This document shows, piece after piece, positions 31,859 to 42,613 of a stretch of DNA of 64,000 bases (its first letter is position 1; the number at the start of each line of letters is the position of its first letter). A model generated the notes under the pieces. The model did not search any database. It was given only the letters and a program-made list of their open reading frames with translations, and was not told the DNA's origin. Source of the DNA: Skeletonema tropicum (lineage: Eukaryota; Bacillariophyta; Thalassiosirophyceae; Thalassiosirales; Thalassiosiraceae); NCBI GenBank assembly GCA_037178625.1, contig CM074140.1, positions 2,108,001-2,172,000 of the forward strand. The letters run 5' to 3'. The position numbers were made by a program, and so were the translations under genes.

Positions 31859-33437
31859 ATGAGGTCGACAACACTAATAAGGTCCATAGTACTCGCCGTA
31901 CTCCTCGGCTCCATATTCATTTTCCACGCAACCGCAAAAAAAATAAATGACGTACCACCACCACCAACCGTCGTCCAAAACAAAAACAACAGCCTCCGCT
32001 TACGCGGCAATAATAACCATCACCATCACCGACAAACATCGTCACGCATCATCGGAGGAACACCCACCGCACCAAATAGCTATACCTACTTCACCTCCCT
32101 CCGTCGATCACGCTCCGACTCGCACTACTGCGGAGGATCACTCATTTCCCCCACTCTCGTCCTCTCGGCGGCACACTGCCGTTCTACTGGACTATTATTA
32201 CCCAATGTGGTCATTGGAAGAGCTGATTTTACAAAGTTGAATGAGGGGGAGTCGATACCTGTGGTAGAGGAGATACTTCATCCGAATTATGGGAATGTTA
32301 TTTTAGAGGATGGGTCGCATGGTGCTGCCCCGAATTATGACTTTATGCTGTTACGGTTGGAGCGGCCTGTTTCGTTACCGAATATCCAATATGTTCGATT
32401 ACACAACAACAATAACAATGATGATGGTATCAATAGTAGCAACAATTTTAACACTATAAATTTGGAAGAAGGAGGACAAGAAGTCACAGTCATCGGGCAC
32501 GGGTACACCTCCACCACCACCACAACCATCTCCAATCAATTAATGGAGGTACAACTGCACACAATCTCCAACGCACAATGTCGATCAAGTCCAGTAGTAT
32601 TACCCAATAATCCATGGACCATGTATGATAGTTTGATCACCGATCAAATGATTTGTGCTGTGGGTAGTAGGATTGATGGGACAAGTAGTAGTGTGGATAG
32701 TTGTCAGGGGGATAGTGGTGGACCGATGGTGGTGAGGGGGGAGAATGGGGTGGATTTGGAGGTTGGTGTGGTTAGTTGGGGATATGGTTGTGCTGTCGAG
32801 TGAGTAGATTGTGTTTGTTTTTAGTGTCCATCATTATTCGATGTGTTGTCTTGTGTTGGAAGGAGGATTATGTTCTCGTCATTTTTTTCAAATCTGTGCT
32901 GATGATTTCTCCATGATTTCTGTTTCTGTTTTTGACCCCAAAAGTGGTTATCCAGGAGTGTATGCACGAGTTTCCGAAGCTTACGATTGGATTCGAGAGG
33001 AGGTATGTCGTGAATCTAGCAATACTAGCAGTTATGATTCGACTCCAGAATACTTTGGCTGTCCCAGACTATCATCCGAAACGAAAGCAACGACAGAATC
33101 ACCAACAACAACAACAACAAATCCAACATCCCATCCTCCAACAATGGTACCATCTATCAAAGAAACAAGTGTATCACCAACAACAATTGCACCAACGACC
33201 AGTGCTCCAACTACGAATGATCCAACGCTATCAATTAGTACCAGTGCTCCAACAATACCACCACAGACACAATTTCCAACACCAGTACCAACAACTAGTA
33301 ATAAACAACCAACGGATGTTCCAACTTCGTATTCTACAGATGAGGTCAAGACTGTATTTATAGAGAGTCCAACGTTTGCACCGACGATAGAAACGGATGT
33401 TGCAGTTCCACTATTGATGGTGGAGGAACCATTGTAG
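31859..33437 (+). CDS. trypsin-like serine protease paralogue, two exons
   Basis: Exon 1 is 31859-32799 and exon 2 is 32945-33437; the 145-bp intron (donor GTGAGT) is in the same place and phase (2) as in the divergent neighbour, just before GYPGVYARVSEAYDWI. The product is about 477 residues. Signal peptide (VLAVLLGSIFIFHATA), His-rich propeptide, then SRIIGG. The triad is His in LSAAHC, Asp in YDFMLL and Ser in CQGDSGGP, with SWGYGCA. The Asp that sets trypsin specificity probably corresponds to VDSCQGDSGGP. The tail is Thr/Pro/Ser-rich with many APT and PTT steps, likely O-glycosylated. An Asn-rich loop (HNNNNNDDG) distinguishes it from its partner. Probably extracellular or wall-associated. 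Confidence 0.9.
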
Positions 33438-35020
33438 GTGTGTATACACACATGGACAGAAACCGTATGAACAGGAACAAGGTGATGGAAGTGTGTATAA
33501 TGACATTTGTTGGTATGAAAAGAATTTTGTTGAATAGTTGTAAACTAGCCAGCTAGATAAGATGTAATGTAGGACACAGGTGTCTAGGGAGTAGTGAATA
33601 AAATAATCTATCTATCTATCTATTTGAGAATAGAAGTGGGCATTTCGCTCCATTCATTCACAGGAAAGGTTGGAACCAGCTCAGAATGATTTCTTGTGTA
33701 ATTTGAATTTGTACACATCTTTGCTGTACCAACTCGATCTATCAGCCAGGGCTGTGTACTCACGCAAAATACCCTTGGGTAGGTAGGTGTGGGTAGTGTC
33801 CAAAGTGTTTACCCTATACTTGCTTCTGCTGCAATGGTTGTTTTGCTTTGTGTGCATCATGAATGAGAGTGATGCAGGACCAACTGTGTAAAGGATGAAT
33901 ATAAGTACCTCATCTGGTAAACAAGTACATATCTCTCTAGCCACATATCTTCCCATCCCTTCAAGCATTTCCAGGTGATACTTCCCCCTTCCTCTACAAA
34001 TGTAGATGTTTGATCAGATGATACAAATGGATCTGACCGGTTTTATTCGATTGTTCTTGCAGTTTTAGTATGACTGATCATTTATCCTTCACCTTCATCA
34101 TGTTTGTCTTTGTCCCCTAGCCTATCTAGAGGGCTAATCAGACGCACTCGAAAACTTCTATCTGATATCATCATTATCACACAGGAGTGAAACAACCTAC
34201 TTACCCTCTTGAGCCATCTGCTCTATCGAGTACGGTAGGTCATTGCCTAGGCATTCTCATGGAATCCTGAAGACGTACGTCTCATGCGGGCAGTGATTCC
34301 CGGTAATAGGTCTTCAAGCGGTGAGAGGCTGGAACCGCGTTTTTGCCCATCATCACCAAACAAATATCATGAGAAGGGGGTTTCGGCGGAGTCATTTCGT
34401 TCTTTACAGTTCGTAGGTTCTATGGAACCCGAGCCCGAGCCCGAAGATGCGTATATATATTTTTACACTGATTTTACACCTCGGAACGGTTTGCACGTTG
34501 GAATGAAGTACACATAGACGAAAGAGAGCACATGAAATGTAGGCGAATTCCTCGAATGAGAGAGTTCCCATTCCATTGCTACATAATCTCCGCAGGGTTC
34601 ATGAAACCCAAAGCAAAACAGCAAGCAGCTTCCAGCCAAAGCCAAAGGAAAAAACGATTGAATGCCCGGGTTCAGAGCAGCCTGCTTCTATCATCCCTTC
34701 TGCGACCTAAGTCTCGGATACTTTACATTGACAAGTCTTTGATATGATTATTTCACGGATACTTTACACAGTCAAGACTATTGGTAATTGGTAATATTAT
34801 TTCACGAGTACTTTACATGCTCTCGCGAATCGTTCGTGTGAAAGTCGTGTTTGTGATTGATTGAAGAATATTTTCCATCTGACGCGTTTCATCTCAGCAA
34901 AAGAGGTGTGCGTGGACTGAAACCGATCATAGTCATAAATACTTCGACCTCTCCATTGAAGGACCATCTAACGACAACAGTAGAGGTATAAAACTCCAAC
35001 ACACCAACACCAACATCAAC
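33438..35020. other. 1.6-kb region without a supported gene
   Basis: Contains an (ATCT)n microsatellite at about 33606-33624. Frames at 33681-33968 (minus) and 34284-34747 (plus) lack domains, good starts or composition bias. The segment 34740-34830 repeats CACGGATACTTTACA / CACGAGTACTTTACA, a short direct repeat. The last bases are the 5' UTR of the metalloprotease. Confidence 0.45.
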
Positions 35021-37085
35021 ATGCGTCTTCACTCTGCCGCCGCCTTTTGGGCGCTCTTCGCTGCTGCGCATCCCCAAGCCGCCCAGGCCAAGCACGGTCT
35101 TCGCCGCAAGCTTGCTGCCAACGATTGTACAATCATGGCTCTCGAGGCTCTCGGTCTTGAACAAGGCGAGGATCCCGATATGATTATTGAATGTGAAATG
35201 AACCCAGACGATGTCGGTGGCATCTCAGGCATCTCCCTTGAGCTCGACGCTACCGCTGCGCAACTGGGAGTGTTACAGCAGTTGATCGAAGATGGTAAAG
35301 TGACTCCAGGACACGACAAGCTCAACATAGTTGGTGCTGAAATTGACGACAAGGCTGTCCACGTTCCTCCTGGACTTGATATTGCAGAATCGGTGAGGCA
35401 GAATGAGGAGCAGGTCGGCCGCCGTCGTCTCGTGTCAACGTTGGGCGATCTCAAGATGCTTCTCGTCAGAGTAACCGATGTTAACGGGCTCGTGTACCCT
35501 GATAGTCCCGCACTCATGAGGTGAGTATTGAATGATGCGATATGAATTCAGCCACTGTGACCTCTCCTAACCTATCTTGCTCTTTGCTGTTATTATATCT
35601 ATAGTGACGAGGTATTTGGAACGGGGGTTGATCCAGTTAATCTCAAGAGTGGATTGGAAGAATGTGCCTGGAACCAGCTCAATGTCGTGCCCCAACTCGT
35701 CATCCAGAATAGTGCAACCCCCGAAATGGAGGTGGCTCCGGGTGTCATCGAGGTGTCTATCGGCATTTCATTGGATGGGAATTCTCGCAGTACTGTCCGT
35801 AACGCTGTCACAACTGCAGTCACGAACAAGCTTGGCCATTCCTTGCCTGGACCGTATGATTATGTCCTTTATTCTCTCCAGGGATGCTACGGCACTGATT
35901 GTGGATGGGCCGCTTATGCATACATCAACAGTTGGAACAGCGTCTACCAGAATGTGTACTACAAGCGTCCTGGAGTGCTTATTCACGAGGTGAGTAGATG
36001 TATAGTTGTTCTGTTTTTGTTCAAGTCGTGCATATCATTTGGGGATAGTTTACTAATATCGTCTTCTCTATCTGCTGATCTTCTGTCAATCTTTTTAGCT
36101 TGGTCACAACTTCGGCCTCGCCCATTCAGGAGGTTTGGACGGCGCAACCTACACTGATCATACCTGTAGCATGGGGAACCCACACTACAGTGATGACGGC
36201 TTCCAGTGCTTCAACCCTGCCAAGAACTTTCAGCTTAACTGGTACAATGACGCCAAAATCACTGAAGATCCCAGAACTGCAGGGTACTCTAATACATTGA
36301 CATTGGTGGGGATTGGAGAGTATGATATTCGAGGCGGCAATCCTGTAACTGTTCGACTTGAGACTGGAGCTGGTAATGACTACTTCGTTGGGTTTAACCG
36401 TGCTACTGGACCCAACAGGTTGAATGACCAGGGTGACAACATGGTTAATATCATCCAAGTCAATGGTAATAATGGAGAGTCTTACTCTCAGAGTTTCTTG
36501 AGAGCATTGCTCGTTCAAGGACAGTCTTATGCCATCTCGAACTTCGGCGGAACTGGAAAGACTGTTACGATCACAGTCAATTCGATTGATATTTCCACAA
36601 CCCCAGGCACTGCAGTCGTCAGCATCACAAACGGCAGCACACCATCTCCAACAAATCCGCCTACTCCAAATCCGACCCCAGCTCCTGTTCTTCCTACACT
36701 ACCTCCTACACCAATTCCAACAACTCCTCCTACTCCAAATCCGACCGCGGCTCCTGTTCCTCCAACGCCCCCTCCAACTTCTAGTCCGACCTACCCGCCT
36801 GTTAACAAGTATGTCTGTACCAAGTTTGAACCTGCTGGCGCCACTGTCTGCGCTGAAGGATCACTTGCGGGCGGTGAATGTACCGTTGAGAATGTTGGCA
36901 ACAGTTGTGGCAATGGAAGAAAGATTTGCTGGTGGTCATCATGCCCAGGTGCAGCACCCACCCCGCCTCCTACTCCTTCTCCTACAGGTACCGGAGGATG
37001 TCCTGTTTGTGCACATACAGGATTGCCTTGCTGTGGCAATTGTGTTGACAAAGGGAAGCCCTCAAGTCGTGGTTGCTTTTTATAG
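35021..37085 (+). CDS. gametolysin-like secreted metalloprotease (M11 type), three exons
   Basis: Exons 35021-35520, 35605-35989 and 36099-37085, introns 84 and 109 bp (donor GTGAGT in both), give about 623 residues. The N-terminal signal peptide spans about residues 1-23 (AAAFWALFAAAHPQAAQA). The zinc motif HELGHNFGLAHSGG fits HExxHxxGxxH, and CSMGNP supplies a Met-turn, as in metzincins and the M11 family named for the Chlamydomonas cell-wall lysin gametolysin. The second intron falls exactly between HE and LGH, so correct splicing is needed for activity. After the catalytic domain come two Pro/Thr linkers (PTPNPTPAP type) around a Cys-rich module (YVCTKFEPAGATVCAEGS...) and a final Cys-rich tail. 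The role in diatoms is probably matrix or gamete wall remodelling by analogy. Confidence 0.88.
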
Positions 37086-37810
37086 AGAATACAAAGTGGT
37101 GTCTTTACCAAGTTTCCAAACGACTTTATGAAGAGGTGGATAGGGGTAGGAGATGATACTTTGCTTTTGCATTCATATGCTCGCGAATGCTGTGTTGTAA
37201 GCGCGATTAAGTAGAGTTGAAACATCATCAATTCAACGAAGTTGGACGGGACAAAATGTTTGTAGCAATAAATTTCAATTACAATTAATTTAAAAGTTTC
37301 TAAAGAGATTGAGGGATAGCTGATGAGATAAACTGATACTGCAGCGAGGCAATCCTCTTCATTTCACTTCCAATTGGCGATTTAAAGTTATTTAGTCGGT
37401 CTCTCAGAAAAAATGCTTGCCCAGTAGAAGCGTCTTTTCTTGCAGCGGCAACGAGTTCAGGGAAGGAGCAAGAATAGATTGGACGGTGGGTACAAGCAAC
37501 ATAAGCATTCATGAGAAGTGGCTTCTTGAGGTGCAGCTTCATCTTTGGCAGGTGCGAGTGGTAAGCATGTTGCAAGGGAATACAAGAAGTGACTTCGAGA
37601 GTGTATATAACATTTTTTGTGCGTACTGACGCGGCCGGACGCGCTAGCACGCGAAGCTAGGTGTTGGGAGCCGAAACGCACTAGATAAACAATTTCTACG
37701 TGAGATACGTAGGAATTCATATATCATATATAGGGGCTACAATATTCTATCTCGCTCTGGTCAAGTCAAAGCAAAAGCAGAAAGCAGAACCATCCAGAAC
37801 ACCTTGTACT
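37086..37810. other. intergenic before a TIR element
   Basis: No gene is supported. Short frames (37300-37720) lack domains. Sequence from 37700 to 37810 is A/T-rich and ends at the target duplication of the next element. Confidence 0.4.
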
Positions 37811-37915
37811 AGAGTGGTTTTATTTGGTTCGGAACGCTGTTTTTGTGCGCATTGCGCGCGAGTGGTGACGTCAGGTGTGACAAATTAGCGTGCGACCCGT
37901 TTGCGTTCCGAACGA

Positions 37916-37973
37916 GTTGGGCACGCAAACGGGCCGCAAACGACCTCGTTTGCGGCCCGTTTGCGTGCCCAAC
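37916..37973. repeat. 58-bp perfect palindrome, 2-bp spacer
   Basis: Two 28-base arms beginning GTTGGGCACGCAAACGGGCC are exact inverse complements, separated only by CC. A related half-site (CGACCCGTTTGCGTTCCGAAC) precedes it at about 37892-37913. The structure sits about 105 bp from the left TIR end of the surrounding element, a position suited to a subterminal transposase-binding site. Confidence 0.95.
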
Positions 37974-38101
37974 ATTTCACGTAGGAATTGGTACAGATTA
38001 GATTTTCGATCGAAAGCTATGGAAAGATGAGCATGGAGGATCTTTTGTAGGAGTAATCAACTAGAGGCAAACTTGTAAACTATTGTAATAACAATATCAT
38101 C

Positions 38102-38395
38102 ATGTCTTCAGATCCCTCTATGGACGGCAACAGTGGCCGCCTTGCTGTAGGCAACGGTGGCGGCAGTGGCGGCAGCGGCGGCGACCATGCGTCGGCCGGT
38201 ACATCCGGCAGGAACAACAGCACCAATGGTGGTGGCGTCAACACACCTCTCCGGAACAACACAACTGCCTCTGATGGCAGAGCAAGAGCAAATTTACCCA
38301 GTCTAGCCAATGTCAAGCGGAATCATGGCATTCAGTATCAAATTGTTACGCAAATTCTTCAAACAAGGCCTCATGTAATTGTTGGCCAAACCTAA
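38102..38395 (+). CDS. Gly/Asn/Ser-rich frame inside TIR element
   Basis: The 97-codon frame starts at a well-placed ATG (ATCATCATGTCT). It begins with a low-complexity Gly/Ser/Asn region and ends with a more ordered stretch (LPSLANVKRNHGIQYQIVTQ). It has no recognised domain. As the element's second ORF it could be an accessory protein, but it may be truncated. Confidence 0.35.
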   Translation: MSSDPSMDGNSGRLAVGNGGGSGGSGGDHASAGTSGRNNSTNGGGVNTPLRNNTTASDGRARANLPSLANVKRNHGIQYQIVTQILQTRPHVIVGQT

Positions 38396-38965
38396 CCAGA
38401 TTTGTACCTACTCGGATTTCACCATTGAACTGGCTGAGGCGGAACCCTTGAAACAAATCATGAAGTTGCCCTTTGTCGAAGTGGGTCATCTTCAATGCCT
38501 CACGATCATTTTCTATTGTGGCAATTCGCAAATGTGTTCGCGGTCGATGTTGACGTGGTACGTCCAATTCATGTTGAGGAATATCAAATAAATGGTGATC
38601 CATCCAAAAGATACGACGTATCTGTCCGGCAAAACCTGCATAGCACGTACAATAGCATTCAGATAATGCCCTATAGCCCGCCTTAGTTGCGGTTGATTGC
38701 CTACTGCATATTGAAGTGTTTGGCCCAGAATCTGAACCCGCAGCAATGTCATTGAAAACACCTGCAGACGATTCCACACCAAATGAAGTGTCCGTCGAAA
38801 GGAGACCATCCCAGAGTGTAGATGCATCCATCTGTCATTTTTATCAGCTTCCCGAAGTGGTCTGCGCCTTGCTGCACCTGTGGAACGACGAACAAAACGT
38901 TGTCGGGCCATGGTACCTCTTGTGTCATGTGATGTGAAAATGTTGTGAGATGTGAGTGATGACAA
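38346..38965 (-). pseudogene. frameshifted transposase-like N-terminal fragment
   Basis: Two overlapping minus-strand frames (38965-38513 and 38831-38346) seem to share one lost gene. The first starts near MARQRFVRRSTGAARRRPL and runs through helical sequence. The second ends with REALKMTHFDKGQLHDLFQG then IRVG, which resembles the region just before the DDE domain in Harbinger-type diatom transposases. No catalytic residues remain. Confidence 0.4.
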
Positions 38966-39321
38966 ACACCACAGCTTTCATCGCCTTTTTGTCGCCTTTC
39001 CATCGCCTCCTCATCGCCCCAGCGACCGGCCCGGATAAAACCACCAGAACGCAAAAAAGCAGAACCAATGATCCGGCACCCATGACGTCACCAAACGACA
39101 GATCAGCGTGCAGCGTTCCGAACCAAATAAAACCACTCTACTTATCATGTCATAATATTATGTCATGCCACATGCCAACCAAACATTCTAGCCTCTACTA
39201 GCTTAGAGAGAGCAAGCATTGAACAATAAAGCCAAGACAAAAGCCGGTACAACAGCCCGATACATCATATTCATACTTTTACCAGGAAGGCAGCTCTCCA
39301 CGACGGAGCTCCTCAGCCAAG

Positions 39322-40051
39322 ATGATTTCTTCTTTCATCCAATTTTTTTTCATCCCATTCATCGACTGTTGAAACGAAACTTCGCCGCCGCAGCTTTTTC
39401 GCCAACCTGCTCCTTCTAACAGGCTACATATTAGCAGCTTGGTTTCAGATATATGAGTTTCAAAGCCGCGATCGCGAACTTATTGCAATAGTAATCTACT
39501 TCTTGGCGTCTTCACTGTTGATTATATCGGGTGTCGTGGAATTATCAGTGGACCTATTTAGTATTCGAACAGTTGGCCATGGGAGGTATCATAGTGAAAG
39601 TCCTCTGTGGAATCGTGTTATATCGGTGCTATTTATTACAATGGGAGTATTAGATATTTTGGCCTTTTGCTATTGGATACAGAAAGATTTTCATACAGAA
39701 AAAGTATTGTTGTTATGCTCCGGGTATTATCTTTTGATCATGTCGATATTGGTGTTGTTTTTCCAGATGAAAGAGCCAATTTACAACACACCTGACGGGA
39801 TTGATTTAGTTGCTAATGGGCTGGTGTTTGTGGATGCACTATTGAACATTGTGCTAAGACATTTGGAACTTTCTTTAAATTCTTTTGATGATGCGACCAA
39901 CCGGATAGAATTATCTGTAGTGATTTTATTTCTAATCGCTGCAGTATTCTATGTTACAACTGATATAACTCGAATATTGGAATCTGAAAGTGGTGGTGGC
40001 AAACAAAAACAATCGGCACAAACTGCTACACAAGAAACAACAGAGGCATGA
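39322..40051 (+). CDS. multi-pass membrane protein with a homopolymer frameshift
   Basis: The main frame is open from 39326 to 40051 but has no ATG early enough. An ATG at 39322 (AAGATGATTTCT) leads into an eight-T run (39343-39350). If that run had seven T residues, the two parts would form one protein of about 242 residues. The body has roughly five hydrophobic segments: LLLLTGYILAAWF, IAIVIYFLASSLLIISGVV, VISVLFITMGVLDILAFCYWI, LLLCSGYYLLIMSILVLFF and a pair around LVANGLVFVDALLNIVL and VVILFLIAAVFYV. The tail is Gly/Lys/Gln/Thr-rich. Family not recognised. Confidence 0.55.
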
Positions 40052-40394
40052 CACTTTTGCACAGAACGCATTGTCGCCTTCGACACCCCGAAGTCTAATG
40101 AATGATGTGCTTGGGAGATGTCATCTCCAGAGCAGTGGAGGCGGAGATGCCACAGTCGTTTGACGTGTAAAATGATTTTGCAGCATCATGAAGCAAGGAG
40201 AGTGTGTGAAAAGAAATGATGGCAGCTTCAATGATCGTGATAGATTTCAAAGGAGCCTGAAGCATCACTTAGCAAGATTCTTTTTAGTTGTGGAAATTCC
40301 ATATTAATCTATACATATCGGCAACACAACTTGCATTTGTCTCTTGTCATTACTCCTGCCTTATATTAGATGATTATTATCTTAGTACTTACTC
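40052..40394. other. intergenic, nothing recognised
   Basis: 3' UTR-like sequence of the membrane protein followed by A/T-rich sequence leading into the dispersed repeat. Confidence 0.4.
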
Positions 40395-40530
40395 TCAATT
40401 TACCAGTGCAGGCGTTCGCTATCAACCTCCGCTCCGTCGACCAATCCGTACCCAGCAGGCCCCACAGGCGTCCTCGGGAACAACCCGAGCCCCTCCAGGT
40501 TTAAGTTCTCCTTTCTCTACTGACGCTGGC
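40395..40530 (+). repeat. dispersed repeat with conserved peptide, copy 2
   Basis: Encodes RRPIRTQQAPQASSGTTRAP then PGLSSPFSTD in the plus orientation, matching the minus-strand copy at 9100-9215. Substitutions between the copies often preserve the amino acid, hinting that the parental sequence was coding. Confidence 0.7.
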
Positions 40531-40613
40531 TCTCAGAGAGTAGAAACTATTCTTTCTACCTATATAGTGCTGTTTCCCATCCTCTCTTACGAGTTATCCT
40601 CCTTGGATGGCAT

Positions 40614-40851
40614 TAGGCTATCGGGTATAAGGGGGAGCCGGGGGCACCCCCTGAAATCGGGGTGGCTCGCAGGAGGCAAAATCGTCTAAATTGAGCTGCA
40701 AAAAGTCCTTTTTAGTCCGATTTCGGCTAGATTTAGACCGAAATCACGGGAGAATCCTCTAACTAGCCGTCCCCCCGGTTTCTTGGAGGGGGAAAAGGAG
40801 GGGGAATCCCCCTGAAATCGGTTAGGCCGCCCCCTTATACCCGAAAGCCTA
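40614..40851. mobile_element. 238-bp MITE with 8-bp target duplication
   Basis: The ends are TAGGCTATCGGGTATAAGGG and, as reverse complement of the right end, TAGGCTTTCGGGTATAAGGG, a 22-bp TIR with one mismatch. The host sequence GATGGCAT is duplicated at 40606-40613 and 40852-40859. An 8-bp duplication is typical of hAT elements. The interior is rich in G and C runs and repeats CCCCCTGAAATCGG in both halves, with no coding. Confidence 0.93.
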
Positions 40852-40859
40852 GATGGCAT

Positions 40860-41260
40860 GGCAGTAACAGTCTTGAACACGTGTCGACCAAGTTCTGAAC
40901 TTCAACTTTAACTTCAATTTTAACTTCAACTTCAATTAGAAAAGAAAGTTCAGCTTGCTTCTGTTACTGAAGTAGTGGGAGTAGAATGAACAGGAACATA
41001 AAAGAAAGTGAACAGTGAACTTGTAACGTGAACTATTTTCTGACAGAAGTACGGAGAAAATCGGAGAAAATCAAATGAAAGTGCGCCGGAGTTCTTTATA
41101 CGTCAGCCAGGTACAAAATACAAAACGGCAGCACCATTAGTTTCAGGCCTGCTATTGTATCTGCTATCCGGCCGAAGAGGAAGAAGTGGCAAATAAAGTG
41201 TAGCAAAGCAGCGGGACATCGCATTGAGGGCGAGGGAAGTCGTCACGGACAGAAGGAAGA
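40860..41260. other. upstream region of F-box/LRR gene
   Basis: Contains a run of TTCAACTTTAACTTCAATTT-type short repeats at about 40898-40940 and nothing else recognised. Confidence 0.4.
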
Positions 41261-42613
41261 ATGCCTCGTTCAAAGAAGCCTCGCTTGAGTTTGCCCGGTG
41301 CGGCGTCTGGTGATTCTCCTCACCCGAGACGTTCCAGTTCCAGCAGCAGCAGCGATCGGCCTAGTGCCACCGCAAATGATCTGAGTACCGATGTTATTGA
41401 AAAGGTGTTGTGCAATCTCCCCGCTCAAGACATTATGCGAGCAAGAGTGTGCCAAAAATGGAGACTGGCGGCAAGGAATACGATTGTTCCTATGACTGGA
41501 TTCAAAGTTGATTGTGTCAGACAATACAACGCTATGGAGGCGATGGCAACATCCCTTCCCAATCTACAGCAAATAGAGCTCCACCGACTTGATTCCCCAG
41601 AAGAACACAAGTATAACGATGGAGAGGATCCATATACAGCCGAGGCTGCTCGTACTGCCCTTCACATTACACACGACATAGGGATAGTATCTAATTTCAC
41701 CAAGCTCATCGATCTCACAATATGTGGTGCACCACTGAATGGAAGATATCCTATTCTTTTCAATAGCTTCCCCTTGTTGGAGAGGATAGAAATCAGCAAC
41801 TGCAGTGGACTGCTTTGGCATCTGGACGATCTAGCTAACTTTTCCTTCCTCAAGGACTTCCATACAGAAGGCACGCCTGTGGAAGGAAATATCAACTGCT
41901 TGAGGGTCCTCAAAGACACTCTAGAATCCATTTCAATCGGCGAGACGCTTATTGGTACCCATGTAATAGAGGGCAATCTGATGGATCTGGCAGATTTTCC
42001 GTGCCTGAAGGAGTTGTTCATGTTCACGCTAGATCTGGTGAGAGGAGACATACGAGACATTGGCGTAAACGACTTTCCAATGCTAGAAGAGCTCGAAATT
42101 TCCTGTTGCAGAGCTATCATCGGAGACCAGCACTTTTCATTCCAACGAATATCCGATGTCCCAGATTTCATGAATGATGTCCACCTCCTCCTCAAACGCG
42201 ACATAATGAATAATCGATGCCAGTGGACTCTCGCAGAGGACCAATCTCCAGATTGGTATGAACCAGAAGTTTCCAATGAAGATGACGGTATTCCAGGACC
42301 GCCTCTCGATATTGCATTAGTTCAGGTTGGACCGCGGCTGGGCTGGGCATGGGGCTTTCACGAATATGTCGGTGATGATTCCCCTTTCGACTCGTGCGAA
42401 ATCAACTGGCTAGATCCCGAGCCGGAAGAAGATAGCAGTGATTATGCAACTTACATCCAAGAATTGCAGACGATAGAGGGAGGAAATAACTTCTTCAACT
42501 CCTTGAATCAAGTATGCCAAATCAATTTTTATAGAGGGTACCGTCAGCCTCCCACGGAAGAAGAATACAGACGATTGTGCAGGGAATACATTGCCAATTC
42601 CAATTCCCATTGA
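41261..42613 (+). CDS. F-box/leucine-rich-repeat protein
   Basis: The 450-codon frame starts at ATG 41261. After a basic, Ser-rich N-terminus an F-box lies at about residues 41-80 (LSTDVIEKVLCNLPAQDIMRARVCQKWRLAAR), followed by irregular leucine-rich repeats at about residues 95-290 (LPNLQQIELHRL, FTKLIDLTICGAPL, FPLLERIEISNCSGL, FPCLKELFMFTL, FPMLEELEISCC). The C-terminal 140 residues are acidic with tryptophans and no repeats. It is unrelated in sequence to the F-box pair at 7-11 kb. Proteins of this layout bind SKP1 and recruit substrates to SCF ligases; similar F-box/LRR genes are numerous in diatoms. Confidence 0.8.
   Translation: MPRSKKPRLSLPGAASGDSPHPRRSSSSSSSDRPSATANDLSTDVIEKVLCNLPAQDIMRARVCQKWRLAARNTIVPMTGFKVDCVRQYNAMEAMATSLPNLQQIELHRLDSPEEHKYNDGEDPYTAEAARTALHITHDIGIVSNFTKLIDLTICGAPLNGRYPILFNSFPLLERIEISNCSGLLWHLDDLANFSFLKDFHTEGTPVEGNINCLRVLKDTLESISIGETLIGTHVIEGNLMDLADFPCLKELFMFTLDLVRGDIRDIGVNDFPMLEELEISCCRAIIGDQHFSFQRISDVPDFMNDVHLLLKRDIMNNRCQWTLAEDQSPDWYEPEVSNEDDGIPGPPLDIALVQVGPRLGWAWGFHEYVGDDSPFDSCEINWLDPEPEEDSSDYATYIQELQTIEGGNNFFNSLNQVCQINFYRGYRQPPTEEEYRRLCREYIANSNSH

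Larger units (their letters stand above)
37811..39139. mobile_element. 1,329-bp TIR transposon, probably non-autonomous PIF/Harbinger-like
   Basis: Terminal inverted repeats of 29 bp begin AGAGTGGTTTTATTTGGTTC and continue GGAACGCTG; the right end (39111-39139) is the exact reverse complement. A possible 3-bp target duplication ACT flanks it (37808-37810 and 39140-39142); TA is an alternative if the TIR starts one base in. GTGACGTCA-like sequence is shared subterminally. Inside are a plus-strand frame at 38102, a frameshifted minus-strand frame at 38346-38965 and a 58-bp palindrome at 37916. A 3-bp duplication and two opposed genes suit PIF/Harbinger, but no DDE domain is present, so the superfamily is tentative. 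Confidence 0.78.

Noticed and set aside
33606..33624. (ATCT)n tract as a regulatory element
   Set aside because: A simple microsatellite in a 3' region; nothing supports regulation.
34284..34747. Two short plus-strand frames in the 33.4-35.0 kb gap
   Set aside because: No domain, no repeat of either sequence and no start context; chance frames are expected in 1.6 kb.
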